This document shows, piece by piece, positions 34,619 through 43,282 of a DNA stretch of 64,000 nucleotides (positions within the stretch are counted from its first letter, which is position 1; every line of letters begins with the position of its first letter). A program made the position numbers and the translations under genes. The notes beneath the pieces were generated by a model, which searched no databases, was not told where the DNA came from, and saw nothing but the letters and a program-made list of their open reading frames with translations. The DNA comes from Anaerolineaceae bacterium. GTDB lineage: Bacteria; Chloroflexota; Anaerolineae; Aggregatilineales; Phototrophicaceae. The stretch spans positions 1 to 64,000 of the forward strand of contig WGMX01000042.1 of the NCBI GenBank assembly GCA_016124855.1. Reading direction: 5' to 3'.

Positions 34619-35371
34619 ATGCCCGGATATGACTCTGATCGAGCCGAATATGGTGTTACCAGCGGGCACATCCAGATGGTGATGGAAGGTGGTACGCAGT
34701 TACCCGCCTATTGGGCACATCCCCTTACAGGACGTTTGTTTCCAGCGGTTGCTTTGATACACGATTGGTGGGGTATCACGGCTGCAATCCGTCGCATCGC
34801 CCATCGCTTCGCACAGGTCGGATATTATGTTATCGTGCCGGATTTGTTTGATGGACAAATAGCGACGACGCCTGAACGGGCGATTGAACTGGTCAAAGCG
34901 CTTGGTGATTCGGGTTATCCCCGTGTAGATGCCGCCTTAACCGTTTTGGAAACACATAACAATACCAATCATGATGTGGCCGTTGTAGGCATCGGCATGG
35001 GCGGGAGCTTGGCTTATGAAGCGGCAATCATTCGCAAAGACATGGAAGCCGCAGTGGTTTATTATGGTTTCCCGCAGCGATACTTTGGTCGCCTGAAAGA
35101 TACGCGTGTTCCATTACTGGCGATTTATGGTCAGCATGAACAACTGGTAGCCGCAGATGTCGTTTCCCGTACACGTCGTGAACTTGATTCGAATGTAAAA
35201 AATCTCAAGCATGAAGTCTTCGTGCTCCCTGATGTTGGACACGACTTTTTCAGCGATACAGCCAATGAAGTTGAACAAGCACAGGGACAGTTTGCTTTGA
35301 ATAAAACGTTTACCTTTCTTGAGAAACATCTCAAAGGCCCGTCACGTACCGGCCCTTTAATTCAGAAGTGA
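34619..35371 (+). CDS. Dienelactone hydrolase family protein
   Basis: The 250-residue alpha/beta hydrolase begins HIQMVMEGGTQLPAYWAHP. It then shows ALIHDWWGITAAIRRIAHRF and IVPDLFDG. The nucleophile region GIGMGGSLAYEA has Met where dienelactone hydrolase has Cys and serine hydrolases have Ser. VPLLAIYGQHE and PDVGHDFF supply Asp and His positions. Loss of the usual nucleophile (G-x-G-M-G-G) suggests altered or absent hydrolase activity. AAAGGAG precedes the ATG; a TATAAT lies 40 bp upstream. A MazG-like gene and lipB follow closely. Confidence 0.82.
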   Translation: MPGYDSDRAEYGVTSGHIQMVMEGGTQLPAYWAHPLTGRLFPAVALIHDWWGITAAIRRIAHRFAQVGYYVIVPDLFDGQIATTPERAIELVKALGDSGYPRVDAALTVLETHNNTNHDVAVVGIGMGGSLAYEAAIIRKDMEAAVVYYGFPQRYFGRLKDTRVPLLAIYGQHEQLVAADVVSRTRRELDSNVKNLKHEVFVLPDVGHDFFSDTANEVEQAQGQFALNKTFTFLEKHLKGPSRTGPLIQK

Positions 35372-35394
35372 ATTCATTCCACAAGGACATATAG

Positions 35395-35748
35395 ATGACA
35401 TTTTCCACTACGGACCCATTGCGTGACCTAATTCGCTCGACGCTCGGTTTTTATGAACGTTTTGGCTGGCAGCCGCTAACCGATGATGCCATCCGCGTGT
35501 TCGAAGAAGAAGTTCGCGAAGTAACCGAAGCTGCACAGGACGGCACAAATAAAGCTCACATCGCAGAAGAAGCCGCCGATGTTATTGTCACGTTGATTGG
35601 CGTATGTCAGGCATCCGGTGTCGAACCCGAACAACTTATTGAGCAGTTGTATGCTGTGATTGCCAAGAATGATGCTAAAAACCACGATACGCATATTTAT
35701 ACAGATGGCAAAATACGCCGCCGCCTCCCGAAATCTCCAACCACATGA
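35395..35748 (+). CDS. MazG-like nucleotide pyrophosphohydrolase-domain protein
   Basis: The 117-residue protein has RVFEEEVREVTEAAQDG near residue 38 and HIAEEAADVIVTLIGVCQA near 60. Together these give the EExxE...ExxD magnesium-binding acidic residues of all-alpha NTP pyrophosphohydrolases. The C-terminal KNDAKNHDTHIYTDGKI also fits. It would hydrolyse nucleoside triphosphates or related compounds. It overlaps lipB by 4 bp and follows the hydrolase gene by 23 bp, so the three probably form an operon. Confidence 0.8.
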   Translation: MTFSTTDPLRDLIRSTLGFYERFGWQPLTDDAIRVFEEEVREVTEAAQDGTNKAHIAEEAADVIVTLIGVCQASGVEPEQLIEQLYAVIAKNDAKNHDTHIYTDGKIRRRLPKSPTT

Positions 35749-36425
35749 CCCCCATTTGCGAAGTTTTACAGCCGGGCTGTATGCCATATCAGCAGGCGTG
35801 GGATTGGCAGAATGCGCTGGCTGACTCACGGGGGCGCAATGAAACGCCTGACCGGTTGCTGCTGCTCCAGCATCCACATACTTATACGCTTGGCACATCT
35901 GCTCACGAGGACAATTTACTGTTCTCACCCGATGAACTTGTGAAGCGGGGCATTACCGTTTTTCGTGTGGATAGGGGAGGCGACATTACTTATCATGGGC
36001 CGGGGCAGTTGGTTGGTTATCCGATTATTCAACTGCCACACGCTTCGGATACCTTTCGCATGGATGTTATTGGGTATGTTCGAAACATTGAACAGGTTAT
36101 TATCCGTACCTTAGCCGATTACGGAATAGACGGTAAATCCATTCCCGGACTCACCGGCGTTTGGGTCGATACGCCGGCAGGCGAAGTTAAGGTTTGTGCT
36201 ATTGGTGTACGTGTGAATGTTCGTGCTGTCACGAAACACGGCTTTGCACTAAACCTCAATACAGACCTCAGCTACTTTGACGGCATTATCCCCTGTGGCA
36301 TTCGCGATAAAGGTGTGACCAGCCTTGCTCAACTGCTTGGCGCACCAGTGGATGAAGCACTCGCGACTCAGCGCCTTATCCGCCACTTTGGTTCTGTCTT
36401 TGGTTATGACGTGATAATCGCATAA
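35745..36425 (+). CDS. lipB: Lipoyl(octanoyl) transferase
   Basis: The 226-residue protein shows the LipB signatures: LLLQHPHTYTLGTSAHEDNL, VDRGGDITYHGPGQLVGYPI and KVCAIGVRVNVRAVTKHGFAL. NLNTDLSYFDGIIPCGIRD follows, with the catalytic Cys in IPCG and the Lys in EVKVCAIG. It transfers octanoate from acyl carrier protein to lipoyl domains. It can serve the E2 acyltransferase encoded at 44172-45452, which with lpdA points to a 2-oxoacid dehydrogenase complex. lipA is not in the window. Confidence 0.95.
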   Translation: MTPICEVLQPGCMPYQQAWDWQNALADSRGRNETPDRLLLLQHPHTYTLGTSAHEDNLLFSPDELVKRGITVFRVDRGGDITYHGPGQLVGYPIIQLPHASDTFRMDVIGYVRNIEQVIIRTLADYGIDGKSIPGLTGVWVDTPAGEVKVCAIGVRVNVRAVTKHGFALNLNTDLSYFDGIIPCGIRDKGVTSLAQLLGAPVDEALATQRLIRHFGSVFGYDVIIA

Positions 36426-36567
36426 GTTGCACTCTCATGCCTCTGAATGTTAAGAAAACAGCTCTTGTAACAGCGAATGTTAAACTTTTCCCACGATATT
36501 TAATATTTTGTAGTCAGGTGTCATAAAGTGATTTAAATTTAGGTTAAATCAATAATCTGGATTTAAC

Positions 36568-37212
36568 ATGATGACACGCATCTACATCAAGCTGTTCATG
36601 TTTTTCATGATGCTGTTGAGTGCAGGGGCTTTAACTGCTTCTGTGCTGGGACGCTTCCGTTCAACAAATCCTGTGCTGGACGGCATCGTACAGGGCTGCG
36701 AAAATCAGCCTCAGCCCTGCTGGTATGGGATTCGTCCCGGTAAAACCTCGCTCGAAGACGCGTTACAGGTCGTCAGTCAAACGGATTATGTCAAATTGCA
36801 GCGGAACAGTCATTTGGTTACGTTGGTCTATCGTAACACTGATATGCGTTGTGGAGTCGAGCTGCGTATCGAGGCTGGAATTGTAGATACAGTGACAATC
36901 ATTAACTGTCTAGATAGACAAGTTGGTGATTTGGTGAAAGCCATGCACAACGCCACTCATAAACTGCCTTTTAGCATGGGAATGCTGGACACCATCATGA
37001 CTGAAGAGACGAGAGACAGTTATGACAATTACATTCCATGTACGGCTTATACCCCATATGGGCAGATTATCGGTATGCCACTCAGCCTTTCAGGAGAACC
37101 TGCTGTGACTAAACCTGCCGGCTGGAATGACTTTCTCCCTTATGGATGGTATGTTCATACGGGCGGCAGTTTGTCTTGTGATATCGTTGATGGCCTAACC
37201 AAAGTTTCCTAA
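36568..37212 (+). CDS. Anchored protein of the Cys-Trp-Tyr-Gly family, member 3
   Basis: The 214-residue paralogue has a signal anchor (about residues 8-28, LFMFFMMLLSAGALTASVL). GIVQGCENQPQPCWYGIRPG, with KTSLEDAL after it, is followed by a central MRCGVELRIEAG and IINCLDRQVGDLVKAMHN. The C-terminus includes WNDFLPYGWYV. Cys positions match members 1 and 2. It begins a run of three copies on the plus strand, after lipB. Confidence 0.75.
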   Translation: MMTRIYIKLFMFFMMLLSAGALTASVLGRFRSTNPVLDGIVQGCENQPQPCWYGIRPGKTSLEDALQVVSQTDYVKLQRNSHLVTLVYRNTDMRCGVELRIEAGIVDTVTIINCLDRQVGDLVKAMHNATHKLPFSMGMLDTIMTEETRDSYDNYIPCTAYTPYGQIIGMPLSLSGEPAVTKPAGWNDFLPYGWYVHTGGSLSCDIVDGLTKVS

Positions 37213-37312
37213 ATACCTGCTCATTTGTCAGGACAGTTTCTAACGAGAATTCAGAACATTTCACGGCGTTCTGTGTGTATCATGAAAATAACTTCACTGT
37301 TCGGAGATTTTC

Positions 37313-37980
37313 ATGCCGCGCCTGCTGCTCAAGTTCTGTATATTCATCATGCTGATATTGAGTGTTATGAATCTGATCGCTCGGGCAATTGGTACGACTC
37401 AACCACAGAATTCCGCCATGCGCGGGTTCACCGACGGCTGCGAAGATCAACCGCAGCCGTGTTGGTACGGCGCCATTCCTGAAGAAACCTCCTTTGACGA
37501 TGCCGTGCATCTCATTCGTAACCATGATTTGCCCGTAACCAAATCGCCAAATGAGACGGATATTCCCGCTGCCATAATCAAAGCCGATTTTATCGACTGT
37601 GAAGTGGAATTATTCCGTTCCAATAAAGACAAGACTTTGTTTGGGGCTTTTACTTTCAAAATTGTCAGGCACTCAAACTCGGTGATATCTTAACCGTCTT
37701 GGGAACGCCGAACATTCTAACAGCAAACCTCCGCTGCCCTGATAAACCGGGTGATTCACCAAGACCCATGTCATACTATTGGATGCAGTATATGGATTAT
37801 GGCGGTGTTGGCTTGAACGCAAATCCTGATTTTTGGACATTGCTCTCAACATATGACCTAGTTCTTTACCTAAATTTTGCAGCTACTCGGCATGAACAAA
37901 ACTTGCCTAAAACGTGGGAAGGTTTCATCCCATTCTGGCGCTACAGTCGCCTTCATCGGAATCAAATCTTGCGGCCCATA
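37313..37980 (+). pseudogene. Cys-Trp-Tyr-Gly family, member 4, frameshifted
   Basis: The first 105 or so codons read MPRLLLKFCIFIMLILSVMN and include GFTDGCEDQPQPCWYGAIPE, a normal start for the family. The frame then derails near 37645-37660 and stops at 37693. In the next frame NCQALKLGDILTVLGTPNIL continues the family pattern, through FWRYSRLHRNQ. A single-base indel in or near the GGGGCTTTTAC/TTTCAAAA stretch explains this; a sequencing error is possible. There is no stop before the following copy, so the restored frame would join member 5. Confidence 0.75.
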
Positions 37981-38589
37981 ATGCCTCGCCTACTTTTCAA
38001 ACTCATGCCGCTCGTGATTTCGCTGCTCATGATCTTAATTCTTGTTGCCCACATATTTGGCAGCACACAACAGACTAGCCTTGCCTTACGAGGGTTTGTA
38101 GAGGGCTGCCAAGTGCTTCCGCAGCCTTGTTGGTATGGAATTGTTCCCGGTATCACAACTTTAGAGGAATCGAAAGCACAATTATTAAGCCATGGATATG
38201 TTTTGGCCTCCAATTCGACCGTGCAGCTTAGTGCCACAAAAATAACTGACGATTGTCAAAAAGCTGTTATAGTGCTCGACTCCCATGTAAAGCAAATTAG
38301 TATCAGCCTATGTGAAAGAGTTGCATTAGGGGATTTTGTGAGACAGTTCAACCAACCGGAATATATTATGCTTGACCCGCTCAGCATCTGGTATGGTGGT
38401 GAGATTCAGCTTATCTTTGGTCGGAATGCTCGATTCTCCGACGCACTTTCCTATTACACCCCATTGCAAGAAATCATACTCTTTCCGCTTAAGAGCAGCG
38501 TACCTCAACTGCGCCAGCCGTGGTTGGATGTATTGCTTCAGCGCAAATACTGTAATTTAACTGGCTTACGCTACCATTGTTCAAATTAA
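37981..38589 (+). CDS. Anchored protein of the Cys-Trp-Tyr-Gly family, member 5
   Basis: From the ATG at 37981 this is a 202-residue paralogue: MPRLLFKLMPLVISLLMILI anchor, GFVEGCQVLPQPCWYGIVPG with TTLEE next, a central DDCQKAVIVLD and SLCERVALGDFVRQFNQPEY. Its start resembles that of member 4 (MPRLL). There is no stop codon between the end of member 4 and this ATG and no clear ribosome site, so it is in frame with member 4's second half. Either it starts internally or it is the second half of a fused double-domain protein. Confidence 0.7.
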   Translation: MPRLLFKLMPLVISLLMILILVAHIFGSTQQTSLALRGFVEGCQVLPQPCWYGIVPGITTLEESKAQLLSHGYVLASNSTVQLSATKITDDCQKAVIVLDSHVKQISISLCERVALGDFVRQFNQPEYIMLDPLSIWYGGEIQLIFGRNARFSDALSYYTPLQEIILFPLKSSVPQLRQPWLDVLLQRKYCNLTGLRYHCSN

Positions 38590-38623
38590 TATTGGTTAAC
38601 GAAATAAATGATACTTACTTGAT

Positions 38624-38656
38624 AAAAAACGCGGATAGCCATCTCGACCATCCGCG
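38624..38656 (-). terminator. Rho-independent terminator of lpdA
   Basis: CGCGGAT (38630-38636) and ATCCGCG (38650-38656) form a GC-rich stem. On the minus strand it is followed by TTTTTT, directly downstream of lpdA. Confidence 0.75.
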
Positions 38657-38672
38657 CCTTTATCCTAACCTA

Positions 38673-38700
38673 GACAGTCAACCGGAACCTGTTGACTGTC
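38673..38700. repeat. Perfect 10-bp inverted repeat before the lpdA terminator
   Basis: GACAGTCAAC and GTTGACTGTC enclose an 8-nt loop, without a T-run. It lies between the lpdA stop and the terminator and may stabilise the mRNA end. Confidence 0.55.
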
Positions 38701-38709
38701 ACCTTCCAA

Positions 38710-40113
38710 CTACATGTTAATCATGTGGCCCTCAAGCCCGTGTGCCGCTTCCTTAAGCGCTTCGCTCAATGTCGGATGCGGATGGACATTGCGGGCGATT
38801 TCGTTGGGAGTCAGTTCAGCAAACCGTGCCAGTGTCAACTCAGGCAGCAGTTCGGTGACATCTGGCCCGATCAAATGTGCACCCAGCATTTCACCGTACT
38901 TCTTATCGCTAATCAGCTTGACGAAGCCGACCGTGTCACCTAAACCATGTGCCTTGCCATTGGCTTGGAACGGGAATTTGGCGACATTGATTTCGTAACC
39001 TTTTTCCTTGGCCTGAGTCTCAGTGTAACCAAAGCTAGCGATCTGCGGCTGGCAGTAAGTCGCACGCGGCATCATATCGAAGTCCAGTTCAATCGTCTCC
39101 GCGCCAGCGATGTTTTCCGCCGCAATGATTCCCATATTCTCGGCTACGTGTGCCAGCATCAACTTAGATGTGACATCTCCAATCGCATAAATGTGCGGAA
39201 CGTTGGTCTGCATCTTCTTGTTGATCTCAATCGCGCCACGATCTGTCAGCTTCACACCGGTCTTTTCTAAGCCATAACCTTCAGTGCGAGGCTTGAAACC
39301 AATCGCTTGCAAAACCTTATCGGCTTCCAAAACCGATTGCTTACCATCAGCAGTTGTGACGGTTACCTTAACGTTCTTGCCCGTGTCCTCAATCTTCTCG
39401 ACTTTGGTACTGGTCATTACTTTGATGCCAAGACGTTCGTACTGTTTGCGGAGTTCAGCCGAAACTTCCTCATCTTCTAGTGGAACCATCCGGTCAAGGA
39501 ATTCGACGATGGTTACTTCGACACCATAGTTGTGCATCACATAACCAAATTCCACGCCGATTGCGCCTGAACCCGCGATGATAATGCTCTTGGGCAGGTT
39601 CTCTTCCATGATCTGTTCTTCGTAAGTCACCACGCGTTCGCTCAATTTCGTGCCGGGAATCAAGCGAGTCGTTGCACCCGGAGCAAGGATCAAGTTCTTG
39701 AACTTGAGTGTTTCTTTGCTACCGGCATTCAGCGCCACTTCTAACGTGTTCGCGTCGGTGAAAGTCCCCCAACCGTCGTACTCGTCAATTTTGTTCTTCC
39801 GCATCAGGAAGTGAACACCCTTGACGCGACCATCCGCCACGCGCCGGCTCCGCTTGAAGGCTTCACCGTAATCAAATGTGACATTACCCTCAATCTTGAT
39901 GCCAAAAGTCTTGGCTTCTTTATTGACGATATGCGCCAATTCTGCGTTACGCAGCAGTGCCTTTGACGGGATGCAGCCCACGTTCAGGCAGACGCCACCC
40001 CAATATTTCTTTTCGACAACGGCTGTTTTCAAGCCCAATTGTGAGGCACGCACAGCAGCGGTATAACCGCCTGGCCCTGCGCCCAGCACAACTACATCAT
40101 ATTCTTTTGCCAT
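38710..40113 (-). CDS. lpdA: Dihydrolipoyl dehydrogenase
   Basis: The 467-residue flavoenzyme has the FAD motif [20 protein letters not shown], then the redox-active disulfide in [16 protein letters not shown]. The NAD domain has [31 protein letters not shown] lies between, and the C-terminal interface carries [10 protein letters not shown] with the catalytic His. It reoxidises dihydrolipoyl groups in 2-oxoacid dehydrogenase or glycine cleavage complexes. AGGAG supports the start at 40113 rather than one eight codons earlier. The E2 gene lies about 4 kb downstream in the same direction. Confidence 0.95.
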   Translation of the reverse strand: MAKEYDVVVLGAGPGGYTAAVRASQLGLKTAVVEKKYWGGVCLNVGCIPSKALLRNAELAHIVNKEAKTFGIKIEGNVTFDYGEAFKRSRRVADGRVKGVHFLMRKNKIDEYDGWGTFTDANTLEVALNAGSKETLKFKNLILAPGATTRLIPGTKLSERVVTYEEQIMEENLPKSIIIAGSGAIGVEFGYVMHNYGVEVTIVEFLDRMVPLEDEEVSAELRKQYERLGIKVMTSTKVEKIEDTGKNVKVTVTTADGKQSVLEADKVLQAIGFKPRTEGYGLEKTGVKLTDRGAIEINKKMQTNVPHIYAIGDVTSKLMLAHVAENMGIIAAENIAGAETIELDFDMMPRATYCQPQIASFGYTETQAKEKGYEINVAKFPFQANGKAHGLGDTVGFVKLISDKKYGEMLGAHLIGPDVTELLPELTLARFAELTPNEIARNVHPHPTLSEALKEAAHGLEGHMINM

Positions 40114-40289
40114 TGTTATCTCCTTGGCAGACGGCATTGATGACTGATCCAGCCGCCTACAGTATGTAAATTCAAACGTGTGATGATTCTAATATGTTGA
40201 TAGGGGAGAATGCAATAATCTTACAGCCCACTTCCTCAACCTCAAGTAAATTGATTGTCAACGGGTCGAGGAAGCGGATATTACCAGAA

Positions 40290-41564
40290 TTATCCACCGG
40301 GCAGGGAAGGCAACGCCCCGCCAATGGACTTGTTAGACGTATCTACTGGCGCACTGATAGGAGCTGCTGTGGCCGTTGCGGTCGGTTCGCTGTTGGAAGG
40401 TTTGATCAACGGTTTTACAATCCCAAGGGATGTGGGCACTGCAATGTGACCCGCATCGTTGCCTGTCGGTGCCGGCGGTGGAGGACACAATGGACGTTTT
40501 TCGCTGGGTGGAAGCGGTGGCTCACCCGGCGCGGGGGGCATTACACAGTCATTCGGATCAACCGTCGCAAAAATCTCAGGCGTAGCCTCGACAGGATTTT
40601 TAAATCCATCTTCGCAAGCCGGCATCGGAGCCTCACCACATAACGCACCACCAGCTTTAACATGATCGTTAATTGCCTTCACTTGATCATCACTCAATGG
40701 TGGAACAAGGTCTATTTTGCGCTCTAATAATCCCAGCGGCAGCGAGTCCATCTTTAGAAACTGCTTCTTATAAGCCTTAGGTTCTTCAGGCGCACCGTCC
40801 GCCACCATCATCCGCATGTTGACCGTTCTTCCGTTGGCCGCGCGGAAAGGAACTATTCGCCCCGCCACCGGTACACGTGCCCACGTCCCCGGTACAATGA
40901 CCTGTGTATTGTTCTTAGAAGTCACGTAAGCCGCGCCTTCTAACGTGCTGACGGTCATGCCATCGTCGGTAGCAGTCGTCTGGAAAAACACCGTCGAACC
41001 CATCTGCACATCTACGCCGTTTACATTAAACGCAACTTCACCTACGCCTTTGGGTGTTTGTACGAGCAAACCACTTTCTGGCGCTTCATCACACTGCGCG
41101 TCGCCCGCTCCAGTTTTGAGGTAGAAAGCTTGCATCGGCTTCATATCATTGCTGATATTGGTGTTAACCGCGTTCGTAATTTCAACATCCCCAAACAAAA
41201 GGAATGTCACGTTCTGCCCCGGTAAAGTGTCCGGAATGTTGGCCTGCAACTTCAGCAGCGCCACGCCCCATTGATCTTTGCCGACATTCATGGGGCTGAG
41301 TTTCAAACTTTGCACATCCGCGATGTTGACGATGTCACCCACTTTATCAAAAGAGAAATTTTCTGCTCCCGGTTGACCGGTTGCCTGCAAGTTGAAGTTG
41401 CCATAACAGGCTTGGTTACGCCCAGTTTTTTTACACGCTGTGTCAGCGGCGCTCAAAGCCTTAGAAACAATTTCCGGGCATGAGCTTGCCTGCGCCAGCG
41501 CCAACGCTGGAGCCAGCCATAAAATGAACGTAAACGAGAGAATCATTTTCAGATAATGTTTCAT
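40290..41564 (-). CDS. Secreted FecR-like protein with Pro-rich tail
   Basis: The 424-residue protein starts with a signal peptide (YLKMILSFTFILWLAPALAL, AQA). The middle section resembles a FecR domain: LLVQTPKGVGEVAFNVNGVD, MTVSTLEGAAYVTS and VIVPGTWARVPVAG. The last 100 residues are rich in Pro and Cys (MPPAPGEPPLPPSEKRPLCP). FecR-like domains usually sense or bind at the envelope, but no sigma factor accompanies this gene, so its role is unclear. The start at 41564 fits the signal peptide. Confidence 0.68.
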   Translation of the reverse strand: MKHYLKMILSFTFILWLAPALALAQASSCPEIVSKALSAADTACKKTGRNQACYGNFNLQATGQPGAENFSFDKVGDIVNIADVQSLKLSPMNVGKDQWGVALLKLQANIPDTLPGQNVTFLLFGDVEITNAVNTNISNDMKPMQAFYLKTGAGDAQCDEAPESGLLVQTPKGVGEVAFNVNGVDVQMGSTVFFQTTATDDGMTVSTLEGAAYVTSKNNTQVIVPGTWARVPVAGRIVPFRAANGRTVNMRMMVADGAPEEPKAYKKQFLKMDSLPLGLLERKIDLVPPLSDDQVKAINDHVKAGGALCGEAPMPACEDGFKNPVEATPEIFATVDPNDCVMPPAPGEPPLPPSEKRPLCPPPPAPTGNDAGHIAVPTSLGIVKPLIKPSNSEPTATATAAPISAPVDTSNKSIGGALPSLPGG

Positions 41565-41646
41565 GGCGTTTCTGCAAAACCTATGCTGCTTTATAACATT
41601 GTTGTTATATCCATTATAAAACAGAATTTTGGTCAACTGCTGTATG

Positions 41647-42006
41647 CTAATTGTTATGGTATCGTATACCAACTGTCCGTTCGACATCGATCACGAAGAA
41701 AATTCCGTTTTCCGGAGACTGCAAATCACCGAGAATTTCCTGTGAATTGCTGAGCAGCGTATCAATTATCTTTTCGTCTTCGAGCAGTGCCATCAAAATA
41801 AAGCTGCTTGGAGCATTTGCCCGCAGGATATCTACCAACGACATCATGCCCGGCAGTATTTCGCCTGTACGTGACGTCTGGCGGATGCGCTGCAATCCAT
41901 ACCCTTCAATAATCGTAGTCCCCGGTGCTCCAGAATTCATCCAACTTTCACCGACTTGTTGTGCAACATCATCACGCGCAGTGATTAAGACGACCAATTT
42001 TCCCAT
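41647..42006 (-). CDS. PII-like regulatory protein paired with the antiporter
   Basis: The 119-residue protein reads KLVVLITARDDVAQQVGESW, IIEGYGLQRIRQ and FFVIDVERTVGIRYHNN, which suggests the ferredoxin-like fold of PII-type signalling proteins. It lacks the usual T-loop uridylylation Tyr. A ribosome site AAAGGGA precedes the start, 18 bp after the antiporter gene. Adjacent position strongly suggests it binds a small molecule and regulates the antiporter, as other PII-like proteins do next to transporters. Confidence 0.68.
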   Translation of the reverse strand: MGKLVVLITARDDVAQQVGESWMNSGAPGTTIIEGYGLQRIRQTSRTGEILPGMMSLVDILRANAPSSFILMALLEDEKIIDTLLSNSQEILGDLQSPENGIFFVIDVERTVGIRYHNN

Positions 42007-42024
42007 TGAGTTCCCTTTCCAGAA

Positions 42025-43257
42025 TTAAGCATTTGCAGGTGCAGATTGGAACACGCGCCGAACCAAGGGTGGCGTGACCACCGTTGTCAGCAGAATAACT
42101 AAGAATAAGACCGCGAACAGGGGATGATCGAGTTTGAGTACGCCGCTGCTCACACCCAGAGATGCGATAATCAGCCCGACTTCCCCGCGTGACACCATAC
42201 ACACCCCTAAACGGAACGATTCTTGATTGTTGAACCCACCAAGCCGCGCCCCTAATCCGCATCCTACAACTTTCGAAACAACCGCTAATACCAGAATGAC
42301 GACTGCCAGCGGCAGCGCATCCAACGGAAATTGGCTCAAGTCGGTTTGCAATCCGACACTTACGAAAAAGACAGGAACGAGGAAAGCGTAAGCCAGTGCA
42401 TTAGTGGCTTCTTCTACCGGATGGTTTATCTGATGCGGAGTCCGGCTGATACCTACTCCCGCAATGAAGGCACCGGTAATGGCTGCCACACCACCAAAGG
42501 CTTGCGCTGCCCAGCCATATATGAATGCTAACACCAATCCGACTGCCGGATTCCCATATGCTTTGGTCAGATCAAAAAACCGGTTTAGGAGCTTCATGAA
42601 CAGCGGAACGCCATACCACGCCAGTAAAAATGCAATGACGAGGTATAAGGTCATACGAACAATGATTTGTACCAAACTTCCCACGTCAACATTACCTGAT
42701 GCCGATGTGATCGCCACTGTCAGCGATACCAGCAAGATAGCGATCACATCATCAATTAAGGCCGTTGCCAGCAGCGCATTGCCCTCTTTTGTTTGTAGGA
42801 CGCCCAGTTCTAAAAGCACCTGCGCCGAAATGCTTACAGATGTTGCCGCCAGAGTCACGCCCGCAAACAAGGCTGGTTGCCACTCATAACCGAACAACAT
42901 CACAACCGGCAGTACCAATATCATGGGTAAAAGAGCACCTAATGTACCGGCGATCCCTGCTACGATGCCCACTTTCTTAAGTTCATCGATGTTGACCTCA
43001 AGACCGACCTTAAACATCAGAAGCATCACACCCAGCTCTGCCATTTCAATGATGGTTTCTTCAATGTGTGCGTCGGCCAACCCCAATACGTGTGAATGCA
43101 TCATGTTCAATAATGTTGGGCCGAGTATGACTCCGATGATCAGTTCACCAAGCACACGCGGTTGGTCAAACTTGCGGGCGATTTCCCCGGCAATTCGCGC
43201 GGCGAAAACAATTATTCCAAGTGCCAGCATCAAAGCTACTACCGGAGAATTTTGCAT
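42025..43257 (-). CDS. Cation:proton antiporter, CPA2 (Kef/NhaS3-like)
   Basis: The 410-residue membrane protein has about twelve helices. The CPA2 signatures are RVLGELIIGVILGPTLLN, MLLMFKVGLEVNIDEL, ATSVSISAQVLLELG, NALLATALIDDVIAILLVSL (with the ion-binding Asp pair) and GEVGLIIASLGVSSGVL. There is no C-terminal TrkA-N domain, so regulation may come from the PII-like protein encoded next. It would exchange sodium or potassium for protons. Confidence 0.92.
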   Translation of the reverse strand: MQNSPVVALMLALGIIVFAARIAGEIARKFDQPRVLGELIIGVILGPTLLNMMHSHVLGLADAHIEETIIEMAELGVMLLMFKVGLEVNIDELKKVGIVAGIAGTLGALLPMILVLPVVMLFGYEWQPALFAGVTLAATSVSISAQVLLELGVLQTKEGNALLATALIDDVIAILLVSLTVAITSASGNVDVGSLVQIIVRMTLYLVIAFLLAWYGVPLFMKLLNRFFDLTKAYGNPAVGLVLAFIYGWAAQAFGGVAAITGAFIAGVGISRTPHQINHPVEEATNALAYAFLVPVFFVSVGLQTDLSQFPLDALPLAVVILVLAVVSKVVGCGLGARLGGFNNQESFRLGVCMVSRGEVGLIIASLGVSSGVLKLDHPLFAVLFLVILLTTVVTPPLVRRVFQSAPANA

Positions 43258-43282
43258 ATTTTTCTACCATAACTTTCTGATG

